Below are positions 6,519 to 14,032 of a stretch of 14,032 bases of DNA, piece by piece; within the stretch, counting starts at the first letter, position 1; the number at the start of each line of letters is the position of its first letter. The position numbers were made by a program, and so were the translations under genes. A model generated the notes under the pieces. That model was not told where the DNA came from. It saw only the letters and a list, made by a program, of their open reading frames with translations, and did no database searches. Origin of the DNA: Erwinia sp. (GTDB taxonomy: Bacteria > Pseudomonadota > Gammaproteobacteria > Enterobacterales > Enterobacteriaceae); the NCBI GenBank assembly GCA_003512805.1, contig DOOK01000312.1, positions 1 to 14,032 on the forward strand, given 5' to 3'.

Positions 6519-7301
6519 TTAGTCACGTAAAGCCGCTTTGCCGATCTCATCCACCAACGCCTCTTTGCACTTCAGGATCTCTTCACGAAAGAGCGCTTCG
6601 TGCTTTTGAAAACGGGCAGAAGGCACCAGTAGGCTGACGGAAAAGCGCCCCAGTATGGTATCTATCGCTACCGCCATGGTAGAGATTCCTTCCAGCGTCT
6701 CGCCGCGATCGTAAGAGAGACCGGTGCGGCGGATTTCCTGCAGTCTTTCCATCAAATCAGGATACGCTTTGACGGTCAGTTCGGTTATCGCTTCATAGGC
6801 ATCACCTACCCACGCCCGCGCTTCCTCATCACTCTCCAGCGCCAGCAGTGCCCGGCCACCTGAGGTGCTGTAAAGCGGCAGGTTCAGCCCGATGCGCGGC
6901 ACCACACGTAGCTCGCGATCGGCTACCACATAGTGCACGATGGCCAGCTGCAATCCGCTGGCGCGGGCCAGCGACACCGTTTCGCCCGTGGCGGTGCTCA
7001 GCGCCTGCAGCCAGGGCTGTACAATCGCCACGACATCGGTATGGACGCTGGCAATCAGCCGCAGCAGTGCCGGGCCAAGCCTCACGCCGCCTGCGCCCTG
7101 GCTGCGCACCAGCTGTACCGAATCAAGTGCGCTGACGATACGCTGTACGGTTGAGCGAGGCAGATCGACAGCCTGTGCGATTTCGCCCAGGCTCATGCCA
7201 TTGGGGCGGTCGCCCAGAGCGTTCAGGATTTTTGCCGCGCGTGAGATGACCTGAATACCGCCGGTACGCTCTTCATCGCGCAAAGCTGCAGGTTCAGACA
7301 T
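6519..7301 (-). CDS. IclR-family transcriptional regulator
   Basis: 260 residues from the ATG at 7301. This start has AAGGAG 5-6 nt upstream; the frame is open for 29 more codons, but that extension has no good ribosome binding site and runs through a probable operator. The winged helix-turn-helix spans about 14-82, with the recognition region SLGEIAQAVDLPRSTVQRIV. A linker helix and the IclR effector-binding domain follow (about 90-255), including LYSTSGGRALLAL and LSYDRGETLEGISTMAVAI. Such regulators bind short dyads and usually repress or activate the divergent transport or catabolic genes in response to a small molecule. Here it is divergent from an MFS/HlyD exporter, and two matching dyads lie between them. 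It is followed by usp. The inducer is unknown. Confidence 0.92.
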   Translation of the reverse strand: MSEPAALRDEERTGGIQVISRAAKILNALGDRPNGMSLGEIAQAVDLPRSTVQRIVSALDSVQLVRSQGAGGVRLGPALLRLIASVHTDVVAIVQPWLQALSTATGETVSLARASGLQLAIVHYVVADRELRVVPRIGLNLPLYSTSGGRALLALESDEEARAWVGDAYEAITELTVKAYPDLMERLQEIRRTGLSYDRGETLEGISTMAVAIDTILGRFSVSLLVPSARFQKHEALFREEILKCKEALVDEIGKAALRD

Positions 7302-7360
7302 GGAATCTCCTTCCTTGTTGATGGCGATACTGTAGCACTCTTTTCCCCTCTCCGGCAGGC

Positions 7361-7379
7361 TGTATCGCATTGCAATACA
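7361..7379. promoter_or_regulatory. Operator-like dyad 1 (probable IclR-type site)
   Basis: TGTATCGCATTGCAATACA is a near-perfect dyad around one central base (arms TGTAT-GCA and TGC-ATACA; one mismatched pair). It is nearly identical, in the same orientation, to the site at 7409-7427. It overlaps a possible plus-strand -35 (TTGCAA, 7370-7375) for the exporter operon, 17 bp from TAATAT at 7393-7398. Confidence 0.7.
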
Positions 7380-7408
7380 GCCGCTCACCCTGTAATATCG
7401 GCCGCCAA

Positions 7409-7427
7409 TGTATCACAATGCAATACA
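7409..7427. promoter_or_regulatory. Operator-like dyad 2 (probable IclR-type site)
   Basis: TGTATCACAATGCAATACA shares 17 of 19 bases with dyad 1, and the centres are 48 bp apart. Read on the minus strand, its TTGCAT could act as -35 for the regulator gene with GATATT as -10, so the two sites bracket overlapping divergent promoters. It lies 36 bp upstream of the exporter start, which suits repression. Confidence 0.7.
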
Positions 7428-7463
7428 CTGCATCACTCTATCTTTGCTTGCGGAGCACCGGCT

Positions 7464-9056
7464 ATGAATGCTCAACCTGCCGCACCGGCCCCTCATCCTT
7501 TTACTCTGCGCCTGGCGCTGGGGCTGGTGGGGGTGCTGATTGCTGCACTAACCTCAGGTCTGAACGATCGCGTAACTGATTTAGCGCTGGCGGATGTCCG
7601 CGCCGCCATCGGTTTTAGTTACGATCGGGCGACCTGGATTACTTCTGCCTATCAGGCTGCCGAAGTCGCGGCCATGATGGTCGCGCCCTGGTTTGCCGTC
7701 ACCTTTTCGCTGCGTCGCTTCGCGCTGGCGGTAGCGTTCGGTTTTGCGCTAACCGGCGTGCTACAGCCTTTTGCCGCGACGCCGGGGTTATTTATCAGTC
7801 TGCGCATCGTTCAGGGCCTGTTCGGCGGCGCGCTCCCGCCGCTGTTGATGACGGTAGCGCTGCGTTTTTTACCACCGGGCATCAAGCTTTACGGATTATC
7901 AGCCTATGCCTTAACCGCCACTTTTGGCCCTAACCTGGCCGCCTCGCTGGCGGCATTCTGGACCGATGCCGTAGGCTGGCAGTTTGTGTTCTGGCAAATT
8001 GTGCCCCCGATGCTGCTTGCCGGGCTGTTGATTAGCTGGGGACTGCCTCAGGATCCGCTGCGCCTGGAGCGGTTTAAGCAAATTGATCTGTTTGGCATGC
8101 TAACCGGCTGTAGCGGTATCGCGCTGATGGTGCTTACGCTGACGCAGGGCGAGCGGCTCGACTGGCTGCAGTCACCGTTGATTGCCGGCATGTTATGCGC
8201 CTCCGTGGCGCTCCTGGTGGCGTTTTTCATCAACGAGTGGTCGCATCCGCTCCCGTTATTTAAGCTACAGCTGCTACAGCGTAAAAATTTAACGCACGGG
8301 CTGCTGGTGTTGGCAGGTGTACTGCTGGTGGCGCTTTCCGGCTCCGCCCTGCCTTCGGCCTATTTCGGTCAGGTGGAAGGGTTCCGCACCGTGCAGTTTG
8401 CGCCGCTGGCGCTGACTATCGGCCTGCCGCAGCTGCTGATTGCGCCTTTTATGGCCTTCCTGCTGAACCTGCGCTGGATTGACTGCCGCTGGATGCTGAC
8501 CTGCGGTGCCGCGCTGCTCAGCGTATCGTGCCTGCTGGGTTCGCAGCTGACCGATGACTGGGCCAGGCAAAATTTCTGGCTAATCCAGGTATTACAGGCC
8601 TTTGGTCAACCGATGCTGATCCTGCCGGTGTTGATGAGCGCGACCAGCGTGGTTCTGCCGCCTGAAGGGCCGTACGCCTCCGCCATGTTTAATACCGTGC
8701 GTGGCTTTTCCAGCGTGGCGGCCGGTAGCCTTGTCGAAAACTTCCTGACGCATCGGGAAAAGTTTCATTCGCATCATCTGGTCGATCGGCTGGGCAATCA
8801 TCCCTGGCTGATGACGGCGACAAACAGCGCTGATGCTTCGGTGATGCAGCCGCTGCTGCCGGACGGTTCGGCCAGCTCGACCGAAAACCTGAGTCATTTC
8901 GCCACGCTGCTTAAACACCAGGCGGTGATCCTTAGCATCAGCGACGCCTACCTGTTGCTGATCGGCTTTGCCCTGCTGCTGGTGCTGCTGACTGCCTGGC
9001 TGCCCAAACGCGTCTGGCCGCCGCAAACTCTTATTCAAACTAAAGCCGTGAGATAA
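7464..9056 (+). CDS. MFS exporter, DHA2/EmrB-like (14 TM)
   Basis: A 530-residue inner-membrane proton-driven exporter. Hydrophobic segments are spread over about 15-35, 60-160, 165-230 and 240-410, with a last one at about 490-515, consistent with the 14-TM DHA2 architecture. FGPNLAASLAAFW corresponds to the exporter motif C region (GP pair kept). The loop 2-3 motif A is degenerate (APWFAVTFSLRRFAL rather than GxLaDrxGrr). A hydrophilic loop of about 70 residues lies near the C-terminus (about 425-490). GGAG precedes the ATG by 9 nt. The HlyD-type partner starts 5 bp after its stop, so the pair forms an EmrAB-like pump, with the exporter gene first, unlike E. coli emrA-emrB. Substrate unknown: drugs, aromatic acids or another toxic metabolite are possible. 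Confidence 0.88.
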   Translation: MNAQPAAPAPHPFTLRLALGLVGVLIAALTSGLNDRVTDLALADVRAAIGFSYDRATWITSAYQAAEVAAMMVAPWFAVTFSLRRFALAVAFGFALTGVLQPFAATPGLFISLRIVQGLFGGALPPLLMTVALRFLPPGIKLYGLSAYALTATFGPNLAASLAAFWTDAVGWQFVFWQIVPPMLLAGLLISWGLPQDPLRLERFKQIDLFGMLTGCSGIALMVLTLTQGERLDWLQSPLIAGMLCASVALLVAFFINEWSHPLPLFKLQLLQRKNLTHGLLVLAGVLLVALSGSALPSAYFGQVEGFRTVQFAPLALTIGLPQLLIAPFMAFLLNLRWIDCRWMLTCGAALLSVSCLLGSQLTDDWARQNFWLIQVLQAFGQPMLILPVLMSATSVVLPPEGPYASAMFNTVRGFSSVAAGSLVENFLTHREKFHSHHLVDRLGNHPWLMTATNSADASVMQPLLPDGSASSTENLSHFATLLKHQAVILSISDAYLLLIGFALLLVLLTAWLPKRVWPPQTLIQTKAVR

Positions 9057-9061
9057 TAACG

Positions 9062-10087
9062 ATGAGCTTCACACCTGCCAAAAGAACCTTAACGCTGACC
9101 CTGCTGCTGCTGGTCCTGCTGGGGATCGCCTTTTTCGTCTGGTCGGCCATAAGCCGTCATCAGGCCCGTACCGATGACGCCGTAGTGACCGCCGACTATA
9201 CCTCCGTTGCGCCGAAAGTCTCCGGCTATATTCGTACCGTTAACGTTGGCGATAACCAGCAGGTAAAAGCCGGCGAGACGCTGGCGACGATTGACGATCG
9301 CGACTATCGCGTCGCGCTGGAAACCGCCGAAGCGAACCTGGCGGTCAGTCAGGCAAAGCTGACCAGCGTACAGGCCCAGCTTGAACAGCAACAGGCGACC
9401 ATTGCGCAAAATGATGCCGCCGTGGCGGCCAGCCAGGCGACCCTGAATTACGCCGGGCAGAATGCCGAACGCTATCGTCGCCTGCTGAAAAGCGGTACGG
9501 CGACGGCGGACGAGCAGCAGAAAACCAGCGCATCAATGCAGGAAGCGTCGGCCCAGCTGCGCCAAAGCCAGGCCGCCGCGCTGGCTGCCCGTAAAGCCGT
9601 GGGCGTGCTGGAAGCCAGCCTGCGTCAGGCTAATGCCGATATCGCCGCGTCCAAAGCCAGCGTCGATCAGGCCCGACTGAACCTTTCCTATACCGTTATT
9701 ACCGCGCCAATCAATGGCGCCGTCGGCCAGCGTTCCGCCCGTCAGGGCGCCTGGGTCTCTGCGGGTACGCGTCTGATGGCAGTCGTGCCGCTGCAGCAAA
9801 CGTATGTGGTGGCAAACTTTCTGGAAACGCAGCTGGCAGATGTGCAGGCGGGTGCGGGCGTCACGTTAAGTGTGGACGCGCTGCCTGGCGTCACGCTGCG
9901 GGGCCATGTGGACAGCATCGCGCCCGCGACCGGTTCGACTTTTGCCGCCATTACCGCCGATAACGCAACGGGCAACTTCACAAAAGTGACGCAGCGTTTG
10001 CCGGTTAAGATCCTGCTTGAACCGGGCCAGCCCGATCTGGCGCGCCTGAAGGTGGGCATGTCGGTGGTGCCAGAGCTGTCCCGCTAA
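9062..10087 (+). CDS. HlyD/EmrA-family periplasmic adaptor (membrane fusion protein)
   Basis: 341 residues. A single N-terminal transmembrane anchor (about 9-30) is followed by the first half of the biotinyl-lipoyl domain (VAPKVSGYIRTVNVGDNQQV, about 49-82). A long Ala/Gln-rich alpha-helical hairpin spans about 83-205. The second lipoyl half (YTVITAPINGAVGQRSARQG) and a beta-barrel domain (TYVVANFLETQLADVQAG, DALPGVTLRGHVDSIAPATG) follow. Such adaptors connect the inner-membrane exporter to an outer-membrane channel. No channel gene is present, so TolC is the probable partner. It is the second gene of the operon, 5 bp after the exporter. No clear intrinsic terminator follows. Confidence 0.92.
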   Translation: MSFTPAKRTLTLTLLLLVLLGIAFFVWSAISRHQARTDDAVVTADYTSVAPKVSGYIRTVNVGDNQQVKAGETLATIDDRDYRVALETAEANLAVSQAKLTSVQAQLEQQQATIAQNDAAVAASQATLNYAGQNAERYRRLLKSGTATADEQQKTSASMQEASAQLRQSQAAALAARKAVGVLEASLRQANADIAASKASVDQARLNLSYTVITAPINGAVGQRSARQGAWVSAGTRLMAVVPLQQTYVVANFLETQLADVQAGAGVTLSVDALPGVTLRGHVDSIAPATGSTFAAITADNATGNFTKVTQRLPVKILLEPGQPDLARLKVGMSVVPELSR

Positions 10088-10204
10088 CCGATAGCAGTGG
10101 GTTTATTTGCCCTGCTGGCTGCAGGCAGGTCGCTGAAAAAAAAGATAATTCCTGGATAAGCTGGCTTTATTTTGCCGGACGGAGCGGGTAAATTAGCGGG
10201 CAAT

Positions 10205-10259
10205 CCCGTCAGAGAAGCCGACGGGCAGAGCCGGAAAAGGCGGTCACGCCGCTTCCGGC
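10205..10259 (+). promoter_or_regulatory. Two consecutive hairpins in the ypdK leader
   Basis: Hairpin 1 is CCCGTC (10205-10210), 9 nt, GACGGG (10220-10225). Hairpin 2 is GCCGGAA (10230-10236), an inner GGCG-GTCA-CGCC stem-loop, then TTCCGGC (10253-10259). Hairpin 2 ends about 14 nt before the ypdK Shine-Dalgarno. There is no T-tract, so it is a leader structure and not an intrinsic terminator. The rest of 10088-10284 shows nothing I can name. Confidence 0.55.
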
Positions 10260-10284
10260 CACTATCGCTCAGAGGAGTTTTATC

Positions 10285-10356
10285 GTGAAATATGCATTAA
10301 TGGGCATGTCATTTCTGTTGCTGGCCTGGGCAGGCACTTTTTATCTGATGCTGTAG
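10285..10356 (+). CDS. ypdK: YpdK, 23-residue single-pass membrane protein
   Basis: GTG start, 23 codons and TAG. AGGAG lies about 7 nt before the GTG. The protein begins MKYALMGMSF and ends AGTFYLML; residues about 4-22 form one hydrophobic helix. It matches in length and pattern the E. coli small protein YpdK (MKY-MG-SF, WAGTF), which lies next to alaC in E. coli as here. The function is unknown. It converges on alaC, with the alaC terminator in the 44-bp gap. Confidence 0.82.
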   Translation: MKYALMGMSFLLLAWAGTFYLML

Positions 10357-10372
10357 CCCGCTCAGATAGCGC

Positions 10373-10395
10373 AAAAGGCAGGTACAGCGCCTGCC
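10373..10395 (-). terminator. Intrinsic terminator of alaC
   Basis: Read on the minus strand: GGCAGG, CGCTGTA, CCTGCC, TTTT. It starts 5 bp beyond the alaC stop. The T-run is short but correctly placed. Confidence 0.7.
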
Positions 10396-10400
10396 GGCCC

Positions 10401-11627
10401 CTATTCCGCCTCGTTTTTCAGCATTCCTGGCAATATGCCGTCGGCGCGGAACATCGCCTTAATGCCCCTCACCGCCTGACGAATACGATCGCTGTTTTCA
10501 ATCAGTGCAAAGCGCACGTGCGTATCACCGTAGTCGCCAAAACCGATGCCGGGCGAGACGCAGACTTTCGCTTCCTGCAGCAGATGTTTGGCAAATTCCA
10601 GCGATCCCATCCGGGCGTAATGATCCGGAATTTTCGCCCAGACATACATCGAAGCTTTGGGCATTTCCACCTGCCAGCCCGCCTCATGCAGCCCTTTCAC
10701 CAGCACGTCGCGGCGACGCTTGTATTGCTGCGCAATATCCTTCACGCACTGTTGATCGCCTTCCAGCGCGGCGATGGCAGCGACCTGCAACGGCGTGAAG
10801 GTACCGTAATCGTGATAGCTTTTGATCCTCGCCAGCGCAGCCACCAGTTCTTTGTTACCCACCATAAAACCGATGCGCCAGCCCGCCATATTGTAGCTTT
10901 TGGACAGCGTAAAAAATTCTACCGCCACGTCGCGAGCGCCCGGCACTTCCATAATCGACGGCGCTTTCCAGCCATCGTAAACGATATCGGCATAGGCCAG
11001 ATCGTGGATCACCAGCACGTTGTACTGCTTTGCCAGCGCGATAACGCGTTCGAAAAAGTCCAGCTCAACGCACTGCGCGGTCGGGTTGGAGGGAAAGCCA
11101 AGGATCATCATTTTGGGCTTAGGATAGCTTTCCCGGATAGCGCGCTCCAGCTCGTTAAAAAAGTCCACGCCTTCCACCAGCGGCACGGAGCGAACCTGAG
11201 CGCCCGCAATCACCGCACCATAAATATGGATAGGGTAGCTGGGGTTAGGCACCAGCACGGTATCGCCATGATCCAGCGTGGCCAGCATCAGGTGCGCCAG
11301 CCCCTCTTTTGAGCCGATAGTGACAATCGCTTCTGACTCCGGGTCAATCTCCACCTGATAACGATCGGCGTACCAGCGTGAAATAGCCCGGCGCAAACGC
11401 GGGATGCCGCGCGAGGTCGAATACCCGTGCGTGTCCTCTCTTTGTGCTACCGAACAGAGTTTTTCAACGATATGGGGTGGCGTGGGGCCATCCGGGTTCC
11501 CCATGCTGAAATCAATAATATCTTCGCCACGACGGCGCGCCGCCATCTTAAGTTCGGAGGTGATATTAAAAACATAGGGAGGAAGACGTTCAATACGGGA
11601 AAAACGGCGTGCGTCACGATCTGCCAT
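10401..11627 (-). CDS. alaC: AlaC, glutamate-pyruvate (alanine) aminotransferase
   Basis: Cytoplasmic PLP-dependent class I aminotransferase that forms alanine from pyruvate with glutamate as amino donor. The 408 residues compare with about 412 for E. coli AlaC (YfdZ). Key residues are visible: Y131 (NPSYPIH), N181 (SNPTAQ), D209 and Y212 (HDLAYAD), the PLP lysine K243 ([15 protein letters not shown]), and R372 (HVRFAL) for the substrate carboxylate. The N-terminal [20 protein letters not shown] is typical of AlaC. AGAGG lies 5 nt before the ATG. A small hairpin (GACCA-GAAGA-TGGTC, 11674-11688) lies in its leader. The gene sits between ypdK and ypdA as in E. coli, but an acetyltransferase gene intervenes upstream. 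Confidence 0.93.
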   Translation of the reverse strand: MADRDARRFSRIERLPPYVFNITSELKMAARRRGEDIIDFSMGNPDGPTPPHIVEKLCSVAQREDTHGYSTSRGIPRLRRAISRWYADRYQVEIDPESEAIVTIGSKEGLAHLMLATLDHGDTVLVPNPSYPIHIYGAVIAGAQVRSVPLVEGVDFFNELERAIRESYPKPKMMILGFPSNPTAQCVELDFFERVIALAKQYNVLVIHDLAYADIVYDGWKAPSIMEVPGARDVAVEFFTLSKSYNMAGWRIGFMVGNKELVAALARIKSYHDYGTFTPLQVAAIAALEGDQQCVKDIAQQYKRRRDVLVKGLHEAGWQVEMPKASMYVWAKIPDHYARMGSLEFAKHLLQEAKVCVSPGIGFGDYGDTHVRFALIENSDRIRQAVRGIKAMFRADGILPGMLKNEAE

Positions 11628-11732
11628 AGAAACCTCTGAGTACGTTAGCGCCCGGAACCGTCCGAGCGACGTTGACCAGAAGATGGTCGAATAATCAACA
11701 TAACGCAGAGCTTACCAGGCTGTCGAGTCCAA

Positions 11733-12257
11733 TTAATCTGATTCGAGCTTGCCGAACAACCAGTCGTTAACCCATTTGCCACGCAGCAGATAGTTGTCCC
11801 TTAGCGTACCCTCAAGCCGAAAACCATTTTTTTCCAGAATACGTCGTGAAGGCCAGTTACCCTCCACTACCTGCGCGGTCAATTTGTGGAAGCGGCATTG
11901 CACGAACAGATAAGCAGCAAGCGCACCGAGTGCCTCGCCCCCGTACCCTTTACCGGTGAAATGATTCAGCAGCGAGTAACCGATTTCGGCCTGCCGTGAG
12001 GGCGTCCATTCGGCGTTTGCGCCTATCAGTCCTATCGCCTCACCGCTTTCTCGCAGCCGTACAGTGACACAAAGCATATGCAGGCTGGTGACTTCCCAGG
12101 GCTGTAGCCGGGTCTGAAAGCGCTGACGGATATCCGCCAGCGGCGGCACGGCACTGATAAACTGCATGCTGACGGGATCGCTGTGCACCTCGTGAAACAG
12201 CGGCCAGTCTTCCGGCTGGAGCTTTTCCAGCACTAATCTTTCGGTGGTTAGTTGCAT
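11733..12257 (-). CDS. GNAT-family N-acetyltransferase, RimJ/RimL type
   Basis: 174 residues from the ATG at 12257, preceded by GAGG 5 nt upstream. The frame continues open for 70 codons further upstream, but that part is unlike a GNAT N-terminus. The protein starts MQLTTERLVLEKLQPEDWPL, the usual RimJ/RimL-type opening. It has EIGYSLLNHFTGKGYGGEAL (beta-4 and the acetyl-CoA loop, GKGYGG) and ends with the typical LEKNGFRLEGTLRDNYLLRG region and a WLFGKL strand. Such enzymes acetylate protein N-termini or small molecules; the substrate cannot be read from sequence. It lies 105 bp upstream of alaC on the same strand and is absent from this place in E. coli K-12, as I recall. Confidence 0.87.
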   Translation of the reverse strand: MQLTTERLVLEKLQPEDWPLFHEVHSDPVSMQFISAVPPLADIRQRFQTRLQPWEVTSLHMLCVTVRLRESGEAIGLIGANAEWTPSRQAEIGYSLLNHFTGKGYGGEALGALAAYLFVQCRFHKLTAQVVEGNWPSRRILEKNGFRLEGTLRDNYLLRGKWVNDWLFGKLESD

Positions 12258-12545
12258 AATCGCCTCGAAACAGAAAAAAGCCGCCGCTACAGTGGGATGC
12301 CGACAGGCAAGCTTTTCGGCCGCGTGCCGGTGAAGGTAATTCGCCTGCGCCTGAAAAACACATCCCCTTTTTGTTACCTGGTTTTCCTCTTTTAGCAACA
12401 CGGCTATCGCAATAATGTTCACACGGCCAGAAACAATAAAATTGATCCAAACCGGGATCGGCTGCAATCAGTATCGGCTTGCCTGGCGCATCCCGTTCGC
12501 TTTCCTTATTATGTCGCTACTCTTTCTCCGCCAGCCGAGGCGCCC
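12258..12545. other. Divergent intergenic region between the GNAT gene and ypdA
   Basis: 288 bp that must hold both promoters. A small inverted repeat GATCC-AAACCG-GGATC lies in the middle. TATTAT (around 12507) is a possible -10 for ypdA, without a good -35. No copy of the YpdB-type GGCATTTCAT repeat is visible, so autoregulation by that motif is not supported. Confidence 0.35.
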
Positions 12546-14032
12546 GTGCATTCGATGTTTGAGATGTTACTTGCAGTACTGGACCGCGCCGCCCTCATGC
12601 TTATCTGCCTTTTTTTTATGACACGCACTCGCCATTTTCGTCAACTGCTACAGAAGGATGAGCACTCCCGCCAGGAGCTGATGGCGGTTACGGCTATCTT
12701 TTCGCTGTTTGCACTTTTTGGTACCTGGAGCGGCATTGACGTTGACGGTTCGCTGGTGAACGTGCGCACTATCGCGATTATGGCTGGCGGTATCCTGTTT
12801 GGCCCCTGGGTCGGTATCGTCACCGGCGTGGTGGCCGGGCTGCACCGATTTTTAATCGACATCCACGGCGTGACCTCCGTACCCTGTTTGATTACCAGTA
12901 TTATCGCGGGCATCGCCGCAGGCTGGATCAACCTGAAGGTTGCCAAAACGCGGCGCTGGAGCATCGGCATTATCGGTGGGATGCTGTGTGAAACGTTAAC
13001 GATGATCCTGATTCTGGCCTGGGCAAAACCTTACGAGCTGGGCCTGTCCATCGTCGAAGAGATCGCCGTACCGATGATCCTGGGCGCGGTCAGCATTGGC
13101 CTGATCGTGCTGCTGATCCAGAGCGTTGAGGGAGAAAAAGAGGCGATAGCCGCCCGGCAAGCCAAGCTGGCACTGGATATTGCCAATAAAACGCTGCCGC
13201 TGTTCCGACGGGTCAACAGCCGCTCTTTGCGTAAAGTATGCGAAATTATTCGCGACGATATCAGTGCGGACGCCGTCGCTATAACCAATAAAAATCAGAT
13301 CCTGGCCTATGTCGGCGTCGGTGAACAAAATTACCGCGAAGGCGACGACGGCATCAGCCCAACCACGGCCAGAGCCATCGCTAACGGCGAAATCATTATT
13401 CGCAATAATGACGAGGCGCACCGCACGCCGGAAATTCACTCGATGATTGTTATTCCTCTGCGGGAACTGGGGGAAGTCACCGGCACGCTGAAGATTTATT
13501 ATCGCCATGCCCACCGCATCACCTGGTCGCTGCGGGAGATGGCCATTGGCCTGTCGCAGATTATTTCCACCCAGCTGGAAGTGTCCCGGGCTGAACAGCT
13601 GCGTGAGATGGCCAACAGAGCCGAGCTGCGCGCCCTGCAAAGCAAAATCAATCCGCATTTTCTGTTTAACGCACTGAACGCCATCTCGTCGTCGATTCGC
13701 CTGAATCCCGATACCGCCAGGCAGCTGATCGGCAACCTTTCGCGCTATTTGCGCTACAACCTTGAGCTGAACGACGACGAAATCATCGATATTAAGAAAG
13801 AGCTTTACCAGATCAAAGATTATATCGCCATTGAACAGGCGCGCTTTGGCGATAAGCTGACGGTTATTTATGAGATTGATGAAGATATTCGCTGTTCGCT
13901 GCCCAGCCTGCTGATCCAGCCGCTGGTGGAAAATGCTATCGTGCACGGCGTGCATCCCTGTCGCGGTAAAGGCGTGGTCACTATCAGCGTGCAGGACGCG
14001 GGCGAGCGGATACGTATTGCGGTACGGGATAC
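12546..14032 (+). CDS. ypdA: YpdA, LytS-type sensor histidine kinase (pyruvate sensing), C-terminus cut by window edge
   Basis: 495 codons from the GTG at 12546 to the right edge, of about 565 in E. coli. GAGG lies 5 nt before this GTG, and the N-terminus (M)[17 protein letters not shown] aligns with that of E. coli YpdA; the ATG at 12555 is too far from the Shine-Dalgarno. Order: 5TM-5TMR_LYT membrane sensor (about 5-195), including [23 protein letters not shown] domain (about 210-345); His_kinase domain with phospho-acceptor H371 in [16 protein letters not shown]; start of the HATPase with the N-box [11 protein letters not shown] (458-468). E. coli YpdA senses extracellular pyruvate and phosphorylates YpdB, which activates yhjX. 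Here a yhjX gene with YpdB-type sites lies about 9 kb to the left. Confidence 0.93.
   Translation, partial: MHSMFEMLLAVLDRAALMLICLFFMTRTRHFRQLLQKDEHSRQELMAVTAIFSLFALFGTWSGIDVDGSLVNVRTIAIMAGGILFGPWVGIVTGVVAGLHRFLIDIHGVTSVPCLITSIIAGIAAGWINLKVAKTRRWSIGIIGGMLCETLTMILILAWAKPYELGLSIVEEIAVPMILGAVSIGLIVLLIQSVEGEKEAIAARQAKLALDIANKTLPLFRRVNSRSLRKVCEIIRDDISADAVAITNKNQILAYVGVGEQNYREGDDGISPTTARAIANGEIIIRNNDEAHRTPEIHSMIVIPLRELGEVTGTLKIYYRHAHRITWSLREMAIGLSQIISTQLEVSRAEQLREMANRAELRALQSKINPHFLFNALNAISSSIRLNPDTARQLIGNLSRYLRYNLELNDDEIIDIKKELYQIKDYIAIEQARFGDKLTVIYEIDEDIRCSLPSLLIQPLVENAIVHGVHPCRGKGVVTISVQDAGERIRIAVRD

Noticed and set aside
7302..7388. 29-codon N-terminal extension of the IclR frame starting at 7388
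   Set aside because: No ribosome binding site for the upstream ATG, and the extension overlaps operator dyad 1; the ATG at 7301 has AAGGAG at the right distance and gives the usual family length.
10088..10140. Terminator for the exporter/adaptor operon (CCTGC-TGGCT-GCAGG)
   Set aside because: Short stem followed by an A-run instead of a T-run on the plus strand, so it does not qualify as an intrinsic terminator.
10518..11312. 264-codon plus-strand frame opposite alaC
   Set aside because: It lies wholly antisense to the catalytic core of AlaC, is His/Arg/Gln rich, and has no domain or ribosome binding site.
12258..12467. 70-codon N-terminal extension of the GNAT frame
   Set aside because: The family opening motif begins at the ATG at 12257 with its own GAGG; the upstream part resembles translated intergenic DNA and has no domain.
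12996..13955. Long minus-strand open frame of 319 codons opposite ypdA
   Set aside because: It is the antisense of strongly conserved YpdA sequence; composition (Gln, Asn and Asp rich) is typical of a shadow frame and no domain is recognisable.

Overview
The window looks like chromosomal DNA of a gamma-proteobacterium of the Enterobacterales. Several proteins are near-collinear with Escherichia coli K-12 proteins as I remember them (YpdA, YhjX, YbdG, AlaC, the 23-residue YpdK). Gene order around alaC is rearranged relative to E. coli, and short lineage-specific genes sit between the conserved ones. An Erwiniaceae member (Pantoea/Erwinia/Mixta type) fits best, but that is inference. There are no phage genes, transposases, tRNAs, rRNAs or CRISPR arrays.

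Left part (1-4888). A chemoreceptor-type gene runs off the left edge on the minus strand; a near-consensus flagellar sigma-28 promoter lies upstream of it. Divergent from it is a YbdG-like mechanosensitive channel. A tandem repeat of about 76 bp follows the channel gene, and then yhjX, a pyruvate-responsive MFS transporter gene. In front of yhjX are the 10-bp direct repeats that the response regulator YpdB recognises in E. coli, here apparently in three copies. An SMP-30/gluconolactonase-family gene converges on yhjX.

Middle part (4889-6053). This stretch holds two small lipoprotein genes; one is a 47-residue histidine-rich protein. It also holds shared terminators and a candidate small RNA on the plus strand: a long hairpin, an AU-rich linker, then a GC-rich terminator with eight T. 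A perfect TGAATCGATTCA palindrome, resembling a Cra/FruR site, lies upstream of it.

Efflux locus (6054-10087). An IclR-family regulator gene followed by a universal stress protein gene forms a minus-strand operon. It is divergent from an operon encoding a 14-TM MFS exporter and its HlyD/EmrA-type adaptor. Two near-identical 19-bp dyad sites in the shared intergenic region probably are the IclR operators. No outer-membrane channel is encoded here, so TolC is the likely partner.

Right part (10088-14032). ypdK, alaC (alanine-forming aminotransferase) and ypdA (LytS-type pyruvate-sensing histidine kinase, cut by the right edge) keep the E. coli order, except that a GNAT acetyltransferase gene lies between alaC and ypdA. 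The notable theme is that ypdA, the YpdB-type target yhjX and the pyruvate-consuming enzyme AlaC lie within about 12 kb. In E. coli, yhjX is far from ypdAB. The response regulator gene ypdB is expected just right of the window.
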